From assembly GCA_947456855.1 (NCBI GenBank), contig CANGTR010000008.1, forward strand, positions 1 through 52,166: a DNA stretch of 52,166 nucleotides, read 5' to 3'. Shown piece by piece: positions 8,537-17,301 of the stretch (position 1 is the first letter of the stretch; every line of letters starts with the position of its first letter). This DNA is from Sphingobacteriia bacterium (GTDB taxonomy: Bacteria; Bacteroidota; Bacteroidia; Chitinophagales; Chitinophagaceae). The translations under genes were made by a program, and so were the position numbers. The notes beneath the pieces are model-generated. The model searched no databases, had not been told where the DNA came from, and saw only the letters and a program-made list of their open reading frames with translations.

Positions 8537-10741
8537 TTATTTGATTATTTGATTATTATAAAAAATAGCATAAGGGCCAATCCACTCGAAGTTGTAATCG
8601 GCATTTTTGAATACATGTTTTTGATTGCTTTCAAATTTGCTATTTGACTGCATTACGATAACTGAATTATTCTTATAAATAATTTTCCCAACTGTGTAGT
8701 TGGCATCGTCTTGTAAAAGCTGAATAGCAGATAGAGATGAATAGGCGCCATTGGCTAATTCAGCCACTGTACTATAATTGCCATGCAGTTCAATCACATT
8801 TAGGAATGTTGGGCTAATCGATTTAGTCCTCATGATATAAGAAGGATCTCTTCGTAAATTAAAGTTGGGGTCATTAGCACCAATTCTAGTGAAAAAGAAC
8901 TGGGCCGAATCAGCTACTAATGAAGAAATAGTATAAAATGATTTTTCATTTAAAAAAGTAAATTGTGCCAAAGGCCCTTTCACTATACCTTCGGCTTCTT
9001 TCCATAAAAACTGATACCCATTTTTATTGCCCAATGTTTTCATTGAGTTTAGGGCTGGTGAATATTTAAAATTGGTACTAATTACTGAACCCGAATAATT
9101 AAAAGGCAAGTCAAATTGGTGAGCAGTGGAAGACTTTGTTTTAAATAGATCAATAATCAATGGTTTTAATTGATCTGGCAAATGCACCATAAATATGGTT
9201 CTTTGTAATTGAACATCTTTGTAAGCGGTATTATCTAAAGAAGCAACTACTTGCAAATTCTTTTCTGAAATAGATCCAAATAATTTTACTGGCCAATTTA
9301 ATTCGCTTACCGCTTCTTTGCCATCATAATGACTTGTTTCATCTACAGTAATGGTGTTGTGAGCAATGGTTTGTTGGGTGTAGGTTTTTGTTTCTGGCAA
9401 ATATCTTCCACCCCATTTTTGTTCAATACCAATAAAACGGGCAGCACCATAATCCTGCAAAACTTCATTCCCATTGTCATACACATTAATATTCAATTTG
9501 TCGAAATGCCCATGAGCCATTCCATGAGAACTGTATTTGAAAATCAAAGAAGTTTGTTTTTCGTTTTTCCCAGCTCGCATCACAGTAACCCCTCCTTTAT
9601 TTCCTTTTGCTCCATCAGCAAATTCGATAGATTGATATGGATAAAAAGGCAAGACATTTTTTTCGGTTTGCAGTGCCTTACTAATTCCAACACCTCCAGC
9701 ATTCAAAATAACTTTCCCTTGTGCTTTTGCAACTGGCAAATAAGCTGCATTGGGGCCATACACCTGCCATGCTATATCAATCGCTACCACCAATTCGCTA
9801 GAAACAAATGTTTTTTCTTTTAATGCATCATTATAGCTGTAAAATCCACCATTTAAATTGGTTTGTTGCAATGCTCCATTTAATGCTTTCTGGAGTATAT
9901 TGTTTCTATATTTAAAAATACCTAAACCTGGTTTAGTATTGTTGACGGCATTTGCAAAAAAATAAAAAGGCAAAATCGCATAGCGCGTATAATAAGGTCC
10001 CTCATTGTAATATCCATCAGGAGAAAACAAGCCATTTAAATGGGCAATAAATCCAGCACTACCATCTTTCTCTGTTCCATACAACGCCATGTTTACATAA
10101 TCTTCATTATCTATTGCTACTCCAACAATTCCAACACCAGCACAAGCCCATACTGCATGATTGTGAATTAAATTAAACCAAGGCTTGATGTCTTTGGTAA
10201 AATAATCTACAATTGGTTTAAATGCCCCATCTGTAATTTGTTTTCTTTCGGCAACCGTTAAAAAATCATGAATACAATCAAATGCCAATCCAGTATAAAC
10301 CAGCCAATTGGCATCATTCAATGCTTGCCAAAAAATTCTACCAGGCGATGTACTTGTGGCTTCTGGATGATTCTTTAACGTTGGATTTAATTGCGCATAT
10401 TTAACAAACAGCTGCTTTACGATCACCGCATACTTTGTATCTCCAGTAATTTGATACAATACTCCAGCGTTAAACATTAAGTTATAATTCTCTTTGTGCT
10501 TCTCGTGTGTATATCCGCCAGCTGGATCTTTTGGAACAGGTACATCTATATCTTTACCTATCCATTGATCAACAGCATTTTTTATTTCATTATACGATTT
10601 GTTTAATAAGGAATTTGCGGCCAAACTATTCTTGACCAATGTCAAATCCTTCTTTGTGGCAAATGCCACTGGATGTTGCTGAGCAAATAAGCTTTCAGCA
10701 TTTAATAGAAATAGCACCAATACAAAAGATAATTTTCTCAT
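8537..10741 (-). CDS. PL17-type oligoalginate lyase (heparinase II/III-like)
   Basis: I chose the ATG that gives MRKLSFVLVLFLLN, because the longer reading starts at a TTG; the product is 734 residues with a signal peptide ending near SLFAQ. The N-terminal alpha-toroid holds NLIHNHAVW with Asn194-His195, and Tyr251 in NEGPYYTRY lies 57 residues after Asn194. That is the spacing I recall between catalytic Asn and Tyr in Alg17C. A heparinase II/III beta-sandwich follows (SSHGMAHGHFDKLN). PL17 enzymes release unsaturated monouronate from alginate oligomers. The gene follows the SDR by 36 bases and precedes the KdgF-like cupin, which would use its product. Confidence 0.85.
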   Translation of the reverse strand: MRKLSFVLVLFLLNAESLFAQQHPVAFATKKDLTLVKNSLAANSLLNKSYNEIKNAVDQWIGKDIDVPVPKDPAGGYTHEKHKENYNLMFNAGVLYQITGDTKYAVIVKQLFVKYAQLNPTLKNHPEATSTSPGRIFWQALNDANWLVYTGLAFDCIHDFLTVAERKQITDGAFKPIVDYFTKDIKPWFNLIHNHAVWACAGVGIVGVAIDNEDYVNMALYGTEKDGSAGFIAHLNGLFSPDGYYNEGPYYTRYAILPFYFFANAVNNTKPGLGIFKYRNNILQKALNGALQQTNLNGGFYSYNDALKEKTFVSSELVVAIDIAWQVYGPNAAYLPVAKAQGKVILNAGGVGISKALQTEKNVLPFYPYQSIEFADGAKGNKGGVTVMRAGKNEKQTSLIFKYSSHGMAHGHFDKLNINVYDNGNEVLQDYGAARFIGIEQKWGGRYLPETKTYTQQTIAHNTITVDETSHYDGKEAVSELNWPVKLFGSISEKNLQVVASLDNTAYKDVQLQRTIFMVHLPDQLKPLIIDLFKTKSSTAHQFDLPFNYSGSVISTNFKYSPALNSMKTLGNKNGYQFLWKEAEGIVKGPLAQFTFLNEKSFYTISSLVADSAQFFFTRIGANDPNFNLRRDPSYIMRTKSISPTFLNVIELHGNYSTVAELANGAYSSLSAIQLLQDDANYTVGKIIYKNNSVIVMQSNSKFESNQKHVFKNADYNFEWIGPYAIFYNNQIIK

Positions 10742-10777
10742 GAACAGCAATCTTAATTTCTTATCAATCTAAATCGT

Positions 10778-11533
10778 TTATACAAAATAAGTTCCGCCAT
10801 TAATTTCGATACTAGCGCCAGTAACAAAAGAGGATGAACTACTCGCTAAATACAATACCAAATCCCCCACTTCTGATGCTTCTCCTTCTCTGCGCAATGG
10901 TGTTGCAGCAGCTACATTTTTTCTTACTTCATCTTTGGTAAATGTGTTGTGAAAAGTTGTATTAATCATTCCTGGACTAACACAATTTACCCTGATTCCT
11001 TTGGGTCCTAACTCCTTGGCCAATCCCTTGGTCATTGTAAGGATGGCACCTTTAGCAGAAGCATAAGCCAATGCACCAAATCCACCACCATCTCTAGCAG
11101 CTTGGCTACTGAAATTGATAATCGCACCACCATTGGTCATATGTGGCACTACTTCTTTGGTAACTAAAAATGCAGATTTCACATTTACATCCATTACTGC
11201 ATCCCAGAACTGCTCGTCCATATCTGCTAGTAATTTTCTGGCAATTAAGCCGCCTGCTACATTTACTAAAATATCAATGGTTTCGCCATAGGCTTCTACA
11301 CATGAATGCACCACTTTGGCAACATCCGAAGCGATGGTCATATCACCTTTTGCAATTATTGCCTGACCACCATTGTTCCTAATTTTTTCTAAAGTGTCGA
11401 GTGCTTTTTGTTCGTCGTTTAAATAGTTGATACATACTTTGGCTCCTGCTGATGCCAACTTTAAGGATACTTGTTCTCCAATGTCTCTTGAGCCTCCAGT
11501 AACAATGGCAACTTTATTGTTTAATACTTGCAT
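10778..11533 (-). CDS. SDR-family oxidoreductase, possible DEH reductase
   Basis: A 251-residue classical short-chain dehydrogenase. The nucleotide-binding motif is TGGSRDIG at 12-19, with Asp at position 17 where Arg/Gly-rich forms are usual; NVAGG stands in place of NNAG. The catalytic set is Ser143, Tyr157 and Lys161 (YASAK), and the C-terminus GASIEINGGTYFV is typical. It is the first gene of the leftward PUL operon, so its transcript begins in the gap shared with LacI. In alginate loci an SDR at this position commonly reduces 4-deoxy-L-erythro-5-hexoseulose uronate to 2-keto-3-deoxygluconate. That substrate is inferred from context, and the rightward operon carries a second, KduD-like SDR. 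Confidence 0.8.
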   Translation of the reverse strand: MQVLNNKVAIVTGGSRDIGEQVSLKLASAGAKVCINYLNDEQKALDTLEKIRNNGGQAIIAKGDMTIASDVAKVVHSCVEAYGETIDILVNVAGGLIARKLLADMDEQFWDAVMDVNVKSAFLVTKEVVPHMTNGGAIINFSSQAARDGGGFGALAYASAKGAILTMTKGLAKELGPKGIRVNCVSPGMINTTFHNTFTKDEVRKNVAAATPLRREGEASEVGDLVLYLASSSSSFVTGASIEINGGTYFV

Positions 11534-11695
11534 AAATGGCTTTTTAGCTAATCGAAGACTAATATTAGCGCCATTTGTCTGGAATCAATTTTTAGAAAAG
11601 ATATATTTTTTCTATTTATTTAACATAATTATTAAAATTTTACTAATATATTAATCATTTTATTAGAATATTATCGATAAGAAAGACCGATAACC

Positions 11696-11717
11696 TTACC
11701 GGCAACGAAACCGGTAA
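11696..11717. promoter_or_regulatory. Inverted repeat, candidate operator of the PUL LacI regulator
   Basis: TTACCGG, an 8-base spacer, then CCGGTAA: a perfect 7-base inverted repeat in the gap between the two divergent PUL operons, 44 bases before the LacI start codon. Each arm carries a CCGG core within an otherwise AT-rich gap; an additional CCGATAAC lies just to the left and a TTCC-C-GGAA dyad just to the right. LacI-family proteins bind such dyads and usually act on their own promoter, so control of both operons from here is a reasonable inference. No TAnnTTTG box was found nearby. Confidence 0.55.
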
Positions 11718-11752
11718 ATTCCCGGAAAAAATGCTAAACTGCACTTATTTTT

Positions 11753-11758
11753 AAGGAG
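11753..11758 (+). promoter_or_regulatory. Strong Shine-Dalgarno sequence for the LacI gene
   Basis: AAGGAG ends three bases before the LacI ATG. Most genes in this window have no recognisable Shine-Dalgarno sequence, as is usual in Bacteroidota, so this one stands out and supports the chosen start. Confidence 0.5.
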
Positions 11759-11761
11759 TCA

Positions 11762-12787
11762 ATGGAAAAACAAACTACCATCAAAGACATTGCACGGGCA
11801 CTCAATATTTCTACTTCTACTGTAAGTAGGGCATTGAGAGACGCAACAGATGTAAAACCCGAAACCAAAAAAGCCGTAAAGGCTTTGGCCGAACAATTGG
11901 ATTACCAACCCAATAAATTGGCATTGAGCTTACTCAATAGACAAACCAATAGCATTGGAGTAATTATTCCCAATCTCGATTATGTTTTGGCTACCATGGT
12001 AAAAGGTATTGATGAAGTAGCTTTAGAAGCTGGATATACAGTAATGGTTTGCCAAAGTGATGAGAGTTTTGGCAGAGAGATTGTTAACACCAATAGATTA
12101 TTGGAAAGTTTAGTGGATGGATTTATTGTTTCTGTTTCTAGTGAAACAAAAGTGTATGAGCACATTAAAAAAATACAGAACAAAAAAATTCCGTTGGTAT
12201 TATTCGATAGGGTAATCAATCATATGCAAGCTCCAAAAATAAGATTAGACAATGTAGATGGAGGTATACAAGCAACTCAACATTTGATTGATCAGGGGTA
12301 TAAAAAAATTGCCATTCTTGCCGGCCCTGAAAATTTGAATATCAGTAACAAAAGAATGGAAGGATACTTACAAACATTAAAAGCCAATAATATAAAATTT
12401 GATAAGCATTTAGCCATTCATTGTGATTTTAATCAACAATATGCTTATGAAGCAACCAAAGAGTTGATTGCCATGAAACATAGACCAGATGCAATTTTCA
12501 CCATAAGTGATAGAATGGCTATTGGAGCTATGTTAGCCATCAAAGAAAAAGGTTTGCAAATGCCTAAAGACATCGGTTTGGTTGGTTTTAATAATGAGCC
12601 AATCGCCAGCTTAGTAACACCTTCTATATCGAGTGTAGAAATGTATGCTTTTGAAATTGGAAAAGCGACTGCTAAATTATTTATTGAAATGCTGCACAGC
12701 GAAGAAGATATGTCCGAAAGAGAAATAGTCATAAAACCTAAATTAGTAGTAAGAGAATCTTCATTAAGAACAACAATTGCAAAATAA
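11762..12787 (+). CDS. LacI-family transcriptional regulator of the uronate locus
   Basis: A 341-residue LacI-type repressor. The helix-turn-helix and hinge lie at the N-terminus (IKDIARALNISTSTVSRALRD, then YQPNKLALSL), followed by a periplasmic-binding-protein-like effector domain (SIGVIIPNLDY, DGFIVSVS, PDAIFTISDRMAIGAM, DIGLVGFNNEPIASLVTPSISSV). It is transcribed away from the lyase/SusCD operon and sits first in the operon with PL6, KduI and KduD; the PL6 ATG follows its stop by one base. The likely effector is an alginate-degradation intermediate such as DEH or KDG, which is inference. A candidate operator lies just upstream, implying autoregulation. Confidence 0.92.
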   Translation: MEKQTTIKDIARALNISTSTVSRALRDATDVKPETKKAVKALAEQLDYQPNKLALSLLNRQTNSIGVIIPNLDYVLATMVKGIDEVALEAGYTVMVCQSDESFGREIVNTNRLLESLVDGFIVSVSSETKVYEHIKKIQNKKIPLVLFDRVINHMQAPKIRLDNVDGGIQATQHLIDQGYKKIAILAGPENLNISNKRMEGYLQTLKANNIKFDKHLAIHCDFNQQYAYEATKELIAMKHRPDAIFTISDRMAIGAMLAIKEKGLQMPKDIGLVGFNNEPIASLVTPSISSVEMYAFEIGKATAKLFIEMLHSEEDMSEREIVIKPKLVVRESSLRTTIAK

Positions 12788-12788
12788 T

Positions 12789-15038
12789 ATGAAAAAGTAT
12801 TTTATTTTAACCTTACTGCTATTCAGTTTTTTTAAAAATGCTCACGCATCTACTTTCAAAGTAAAAAATGAAACAGAATTGCAATCTGCTAATAGCAAAG
12901 CAGCTCCTGGTGATATTATTGAATTACAAAATGGAGAATGGAATAATATCAACCTTCATTTTACGTGCAATGGAAATTCCGAAAAGCCTATCATCATCAA
13001 AGCAGCAACAAGAGGCAGTGTGATAATTAATGGAAAAAGTAGTTTACAAATTGGGGGCGATTGGTTAATTATTGATGGCTTGCTTTTTAAAAATGGGTAT
13101 AATCCATCTGGCAATGTATGGGAATTTAAAGTTGGTAAAAAAGTTGCGAATAACAGTAGAATTACCAATTGCGTAATTCAATCATTTAATAATCCCAATA
13201 GAATGAAAGACAATTATTGGGTGGCTTTATATGGAAAAAACAATCGAATTGATCATAATAATTTTATCAACAAAACCAATTTAGGTGTATTAATGGCTGT
13301 TATTTTAGAAGATGACAGAAGTAGATTAAACAACCATAGCATTGATAGTAATTATTTTGGAATCAGAAAACCACTTGGCAGTAATGCAGGAGAGATCATA
13401 CGAGTAGGCGTTTCAGAACACTGCACTTATTATTCAAATACAAAGATTGTAAATAATCTATTTGAAAAGTGTGATGGGGAAACTGAAATCATTTCAATCA
13501 AATCTTGCGGCAATTTAGTAAGAAACAATGTATTCAAAGAATGCCAGGGTGCGGTTGTTTTGCGCCATGGAAACAACAACACCATTGAATCCAATTTATT
13601 TTTGGGAAATGGCAAAGAAGGTACAGGAGGCGTAAGAGTAATCAACGAAGGCAATTGGATTGTAAATAATTATTTTTCTCATTGTGTTGGAGAAGGCTTT
13701 AGATCTCCACTAGCCGTAATGAATGGCGTATTCAATTCTCCGCCCAATCGCTATTTACCAGTTAGAGATGCAGTAATTGCAAACAATACATTTTCCAATT
13801 GCACTCCATTCAGCGTTTGCGAAGGAAGTGATGCTGAAAGATCAGTTGCTCCTAAAAATGTTTTTATTCAAAACAATTTATTCTATTCAGATAAACAACA
13901 GGTAGCATTTCAATATTATGATAAAATAGACAGCATTTATTTTAGCAGCAATATCATGAATAATAAGATAAGCAAAACCATACCAAATGGTTTTGACCAA
14001 AAAGCAATTTCAGTTGCTAAGGTATTTGATAATCCTTTTCCTTTCTATACTACAAGCGAATCGAAAATCATGCTGCCTGATTCAATCATGCAACAGGCTT
14101 CACAAAGATTGCAATCAGGTTTATCAGATCGCATCGGTAGTTCAAATGCATCCTATTTTATTGCATTGGAAAAACAATCACAACAATTGGGCATTCGATG
14201 GAATCTACCACAAGAAATTAAAACACTAGAAGCGAAATTGCCCATCTCTTGCAAAGATGCCAATGAAGTATACGCAGCTATAACTTCTAAAGGAAAGTCA
14301 GTAGAAATCATTTTGACCGGTAATGAATATAGATTTGATCGTCCACTATCCATTACTCAAAACGCATACTTCAGCTCTAACAAACAATTAATTCGATTTT
14401 CTTCCAACCAAATAAATTCATTATTTATAATTGGCGCTAATGCGCAATTACATTTAACTAATATCAATATCGATGCCAATCAATTAAAGACCAATCAGTT
14501 TATTGAAGCAGACAGTTCTGGGTCTACCATACATTTCTCTATCAATATCAACAACTGTCAATTCAACAATTACAAAGGAGCAAGTTTCTTAACCACATTC
14601 AGGTCGGCCTATGCCGATTTGATTGCTATCAACAATACTCAATTTAATCTATGTGGAAACCTTTTTACATTAACTGATGAATTAGAAAAAAAGGGATACT
14701 ACAATGTAGAAAAAATGATTATTAGTGGTTGTTCATTCAGCAATAATTCAGGTTTAATCTTAGGTTTGTATAGAACAGGAAGCGATGAAAGCACCATGGG
14801 GCCGAAGCTGATTTTTACTAAAAACAATATCCAAAACTGTAATAACAATCAAGCTTTGATTCATTTAGTTGGTGTTCAACATTCTATTGTAACTGATAAT
14901 CAATTTAGCCATTCCAATACGAATAATATAGCTTTACAGTACGATGATACTGTTAGGGCCAAACATGATCAGAAAAATAATAGCTTGGTCAATACCGGCA
15001 CAATTAAAGAAAACAAATTTGTAAACAATCTTAAATAA
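12789..15038 (+). CDS. PL6-family alginate lyase (chondroitinase B-like), two-domain form
   Basis: I start at the ATG giving MKKYFILTLLLFSFF, one base after the LacI stop; the longer form needs a TTG inside LacI. The 749-residue product has a signal peptide ending near AHA. The N-terminal right-handed beta-helix shows PL6 signatures (VINGKSSLQIGGDWLIIDG, NNRIDHNNF). Lys238 (SIKSCGN) and Arg259 (LRHGN) are 21 residues apart, the spacing of the catalytic Lys-Arg pair in chondroitinase B. A second beta-helix domain fills the C-terminal half, as in long PL6 alginate lyases. It would attack alginate by beta-elimination; dermatan sulfate is the alternative substrate, but no sulfatase is nearby. Confidence 0.85.
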   Translation: MKKYFILTLLLFSFFKNAHASTFKVKNETELQSANSKAAPGDIIELQNGEWNNINLHFTCNGNSEKPIIIKAATRGSVIINGKSSLQIGGDWLIIDGLLFKNGYNPSGNVWEFKVGKKVANNSRITNCVIQSFNNPNRMKDNYWVALYGKNNRIDHNNFINKTNLGVLMAVILEDDRSRLNNHSIDSNYFGIRKPLGSNAGEIIRVGVSEHCTYYSNTKIVNNLFEKCDGETEIISIKSCGNLVRNNVFKECQGAVVLRHGNNNTIESNLFLGNGKEGTGGVRVINEGNWIVNNYFSHCVGEGFRSPLAVMNGVFNSPPNRYLPVRDAVIANNTFSNCTPFSVCEGSDAERSVAPKNVFIQNNLFYSDKQQVAFQYYDKIDSIYFSSNIMNNKISKTIPNGFDQKAISVAKVFDNPFPFYTTSESKIMLPDSIMQQASQRLQSGLSDRIGSSNASYFIALEKQSQQLGIRWNLPQEIKTLEAKLPISCKDANEVYAAITSKGKSVEIILTGNEYRFDRPLSITQNAYFSSNKQLIRFSSNQINSLFIIGANAQLHLTNINIDANQLKTNQFIEADSSGSTIHFSININNCQFNNYKGASFLTTFRSAYADLIAINNTQFNLCGNLFTLTDELEKKGYYNVEKMIISGCSFSNNSGLILGLYRTGSDESTMGPKLIFTKNNIQNCNNNQALIHLVGVQHSIVTDNQFSHSNTNNIALQYDDTVRAKHDQKNNSLVNTGTIKENKFVNNLK

Positions 15039-15044
15039 AGCAAC

Positions 15045-15878
15045 ATGAAAATCATCCACCAAACACATCCCGAAGACTTTGTAAAATACAATACCCAGCA
15101 AATAAGGGAACGTTTTTTATTAGATAAGTTAGTAGTACCTAATACGATCAATTGTGTGTACACCCATTACGACAGAATGATTATAGGTGCTGCAACTCCA
15201 GCAATAGCAGCACTAACCCTAGGTACATATGATGCTTTGAAATCTGACAATTTCTTGGATAGAAGAGAAATGGGCATTGTAAATATTGGATCAGCTGGTT
15301 CAATAACTGTAGATGGAGAAAAATATGATTTGGATAAATTGGATTGTTTATATGTTGGGAAAGGGAAAAAAGAAATTGTATTTTCTGGATCAGATGCAGG
15401 AGAAATTCCCGCTAAATTCATTTTCTTTTCCTGCCCTGCCCATGCCGAATATCCTGTACAATTAATGAAGGCATCTGCCGCAACTCCTGCCGAAATGGGA
15501 TCAGCTGAAACAGCCAATCACAGAACCATCAACAAATACATTCATTTAGATGGTCTAAAGAGCTGTCAATTGGTATTGGGAGTAACCAATTTTAAACAAG
15601 GAAGTATCTGGAATACCATGCCTCCACATTTACATGATAGAAGAATGGAAGCTTATTTCTATTTTGATTTACCAGAAACCCAAAGAGTGATTCATTTTAT
15701 GGGAGAGCCCCATGAAACAAGACATTTATTCTTAAACAACGAAGAAGGAATTGTTTCTCCATCATGGAGTATACACAGTGGTGTAGCTACTGCAGCTTAT
15801 TCATTTATCTGGGCAATGGCAGGAGAAAACATGTCGTTTACAGATATGGATCCTGTAAATATCAAATCATTATTATAA
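15045..15878 (+). CDS. kduI: 5-dehydro-4-deoxy-D-glucuronate isomerase
   Basis: A 277-residue KduI, one residue shorter than the Escherichia coli protein. The metal site is intact: His195, His197 and Glu202 in HLHDRRMEAYFYF, and His244 in WSIHSG. The family converts 4-deoxy-5-ketouronate (DKI) to 2,5-diketo-3-deoxygluconate (DKII) in the cytoplasm. It starts six bases after the PL6 gene and is followed ten bases later by kduD, the next enzyme, so the two steps are coupled in one transcript. KduI is best known from pectin and glycosaminoglycan breakdown; here the lyases point to alginate-type uronates, so its natural substrate pool may include guluronate- or mannuronate-derived products. Confidence 0.95.
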   Translation: MKIIHQTHPEDFVKYNTQQIRERFLLDKLVVPNTINCVYTHYDRMIIGAATPAIAALTLGTYDALKSDNFLDRREMGIVNIGSAGSITVDGEKYDLDKLDCLYVGKGKKEIVFSGSDAGEIPAKFIFFSCPAHAEYPVQLMKASAATPAEMGSAETANHRTINKYIHLDGLKSCQLVLGVTNFKQGSIWNTMPPHLHDRRMEAYFYFDLPETQRVIHFMGEPHETRHLFLNNEEGIVSPSWSIHSGVATAAYSFIWAMAGENMSFTDMDPVNIKSLL

Positions 15879-15888
15879 ATTCAAATTC

Positions 15889-16650
15889 ATGTTAAATTTT
15901 AGAGTAGATAATAAAATTGCCTTAGTAACAGGTTGTAGCAGAGGCATTGGAATGGCTATAGCAATAGAACTAGCCAATAGTGGTGCAGATATAATTGGTG
16001 TAAGTAATAGCTTACCTGCTACTGGAAGCGAAGTAGAGAAAGCAGTATTAGCTGCCGGTAAAAAATTCTACGCTTATGAGGCCGATTTTTCTAACAGAGA
16101 CTCTTTGTATGCTTTTTTAAACAAAGTAAAAAAAGACCATCCGCGAATTGATATATTAATCAATAATGCTGGCCATATCATGCGCAAACCTGTTGCAGAA
16201 CATCCCGATGAATATTGGGATACCATTATCAATATTAATTTAAATGCACAGTTTATCATTACGCGTGAAATTGGTCAATTAATGTTGGCTCAAAAAGCAG
16301 GAAAAATTGTATTCACCTGTTCTCTATTGAGTTTTCAAGGTGGCATCAACGTGCCCGGCTATGCAGCTAGTAAAGGCGCTGTTGCCTCTTTGTTAAAATC
16401 ATTTGCCAATGAATGGGCACAGCATGGTATTACAGTGAATGGTGTAGCACCAGGTTATATTGAAACAGATAATACCACACAATTAAGAGCTGATCCAGAC
16501 AGAAGTGCAGCTATTCTTGCAAGAATTCCAGCCAACAGATGGGGCACAACAGATGATTTAACTGGTGCATTTGTTTTCTTATCTTCACCTGCATCCAATT
16601 ATGTAAATGGAACCATTCTTACTGTTGATGGAGGATGGATGGGAAGGTAA
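15889..16650 (+). CDS. kduD: 2-dehydro-3-deoxy-D-gluconate 5-dehydrogenase
   Basis: A 253-residue classical SDR with the TGCSRGIG cofactor motif (14-21), NNAG at 92-95, and catalytic Ser145, Tyr158 and Lys162 (YAASK). Pairing directly behind kduI identifies it as the reductase that turns DKII into 2-keto-3-deoxygluconate. The kinase and aldolase that would finish the pathway (KdgK, Eda) are not in the window. It differs in sequence from the SDR at the head of the opposite operon, so the locus has two separate reductases for uronate-derived keto sugars. The following methyltransferase starts four bases after its stop. Confidence 0.92.
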   Translation: MLNFRVDNKIALVTGCSRGIGMAIAIELANSGADIIGVSNSLPATGSEVEKAVLAAGKKFYAYEADFSNRDSLYAFLNKVKKDHPRIDILINNAGHIMRKPVAEHPDEYWDTIININLNAQFIITREIGQLMLAQKAGKIVFTCSLLSFQGGINVPGYAASKGAVASLLKSFANEWAQHGITVNGVAPGYIETDNTTQLRADPDRSAAILARIPANRWGTTDDLTGAFVFLSSPASNYVNGTILTVDGGWMGR

Positions 16651-16654
16651 AAAA

Positions 16655-17245
16655 ATGAACAATAACAATTCATTAGACGCAACCTATTGGTCTGGCAGGT
16701 ACGAAGCAAATACAGCTCAATGGGATTTAGGCCAAGTGTCTTCTCCAATTAAAAATTATATCGATCAATTAACCGATAAAAATTGCCGCATCTTAATACC
16801 GGGATGCGGCAATGCCTATGAAGCAGCTTATTTATTAGAAAAAGGATTTACCGATATCAGCTTAATTGATATAGCCCCAAACTTGGTTGATACTTTAAAG
16901 AAGAGATATGCCAACAACACTTCTATTAAAATTATACTTGGTGATTTTTTTGAATTAAATCAACCTTTTGATTTAATTATAGAACAAACTTTTTTTTGCG
17001 CACTGCCTCCAACCCTTAGGCCTGCTTATGTTGATAAAATGAAATCGCTTTTATCACCTAATGGAAAATTAGTTGGTTTACTTTTTGATCGAAATTTTGA
17101 AGGGGGCCCTCCGTTTGGCGGGAGTAAAACAGCGTACATCCATTTATTTGAATCTGATTTCAAATTGCATACCCTTGAGCCTTGTTACAATTCGTTTATA
17201 AAACGCCAAGATTCAGAGCTATTTATAATTTTTATCAGGAAATAA
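16655..17245 (+). CDS. TPMT-family S-adenosylmethionine-dependent methyltransferase
   Basis: The chosen ATG gives MNNNNSLDATYW and lies four bases after the kduD stop; the longer reading would run backwards into kduD. The 196-residue product has the TPMT-family N-terminus (YWSGRYEANTAQWDLGQVS), a SAM motif ILIPGCGNAYEA and an acidic loop IDIAPN, with the PPFGG segment typical of the family near the end. The family methylates thiols, thiopurines, halides or chalcogens in known cases; the substrate here is unknown. It is the last gene of the rightward uronate operon by spacing, although its chemistry looks unrelated. It converges on the cysteine-rich cassette that follows. Confidence 0.82.
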   Translation: MNNNNSLDATYWSGRYEANTAQWDLGQVSSPIKNYIDQLTDKNCRILIPGCGNAYEAAYLLEKGFTDISLIDIAPNLVDTLKKRYANNTSIKIILGDFFELNQPFDLIIEQTFFCALPPTLRPAYVDKMKSLLSPNGKLVGLLFDRNFEGGPPFGGSKTAYIHLFESDFKLHTLEPCYNSFIKRQDSELFIIFIRK

Positions 17246-17301
17246 GCAATAGAGGAATACCTAAAACTAGCCTTGTTTGTTCATCCCAATTTAAGTAATT
17301 G

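Noticed and set aside
9329-9823. 164-codon open frame on the plus strand inside the PL17 gene
   Set aside because: It lies wholly antisense to a well-supported lyase and its product has no recognisable features or homology pattern; a shadow frame.
16607-16654. Longer start for the methyltransferase reading back into kduD
   Set aside because: The extra residues come from another frame of kduD, and the ATG at 16655 gives the normal TPMT-like N-terminus.
17246-17301. Search for a terminator between the convergent methyltransferase and YHS genes
   Set aside because: No hairpin with a T-run could be found in the 56-base gap.
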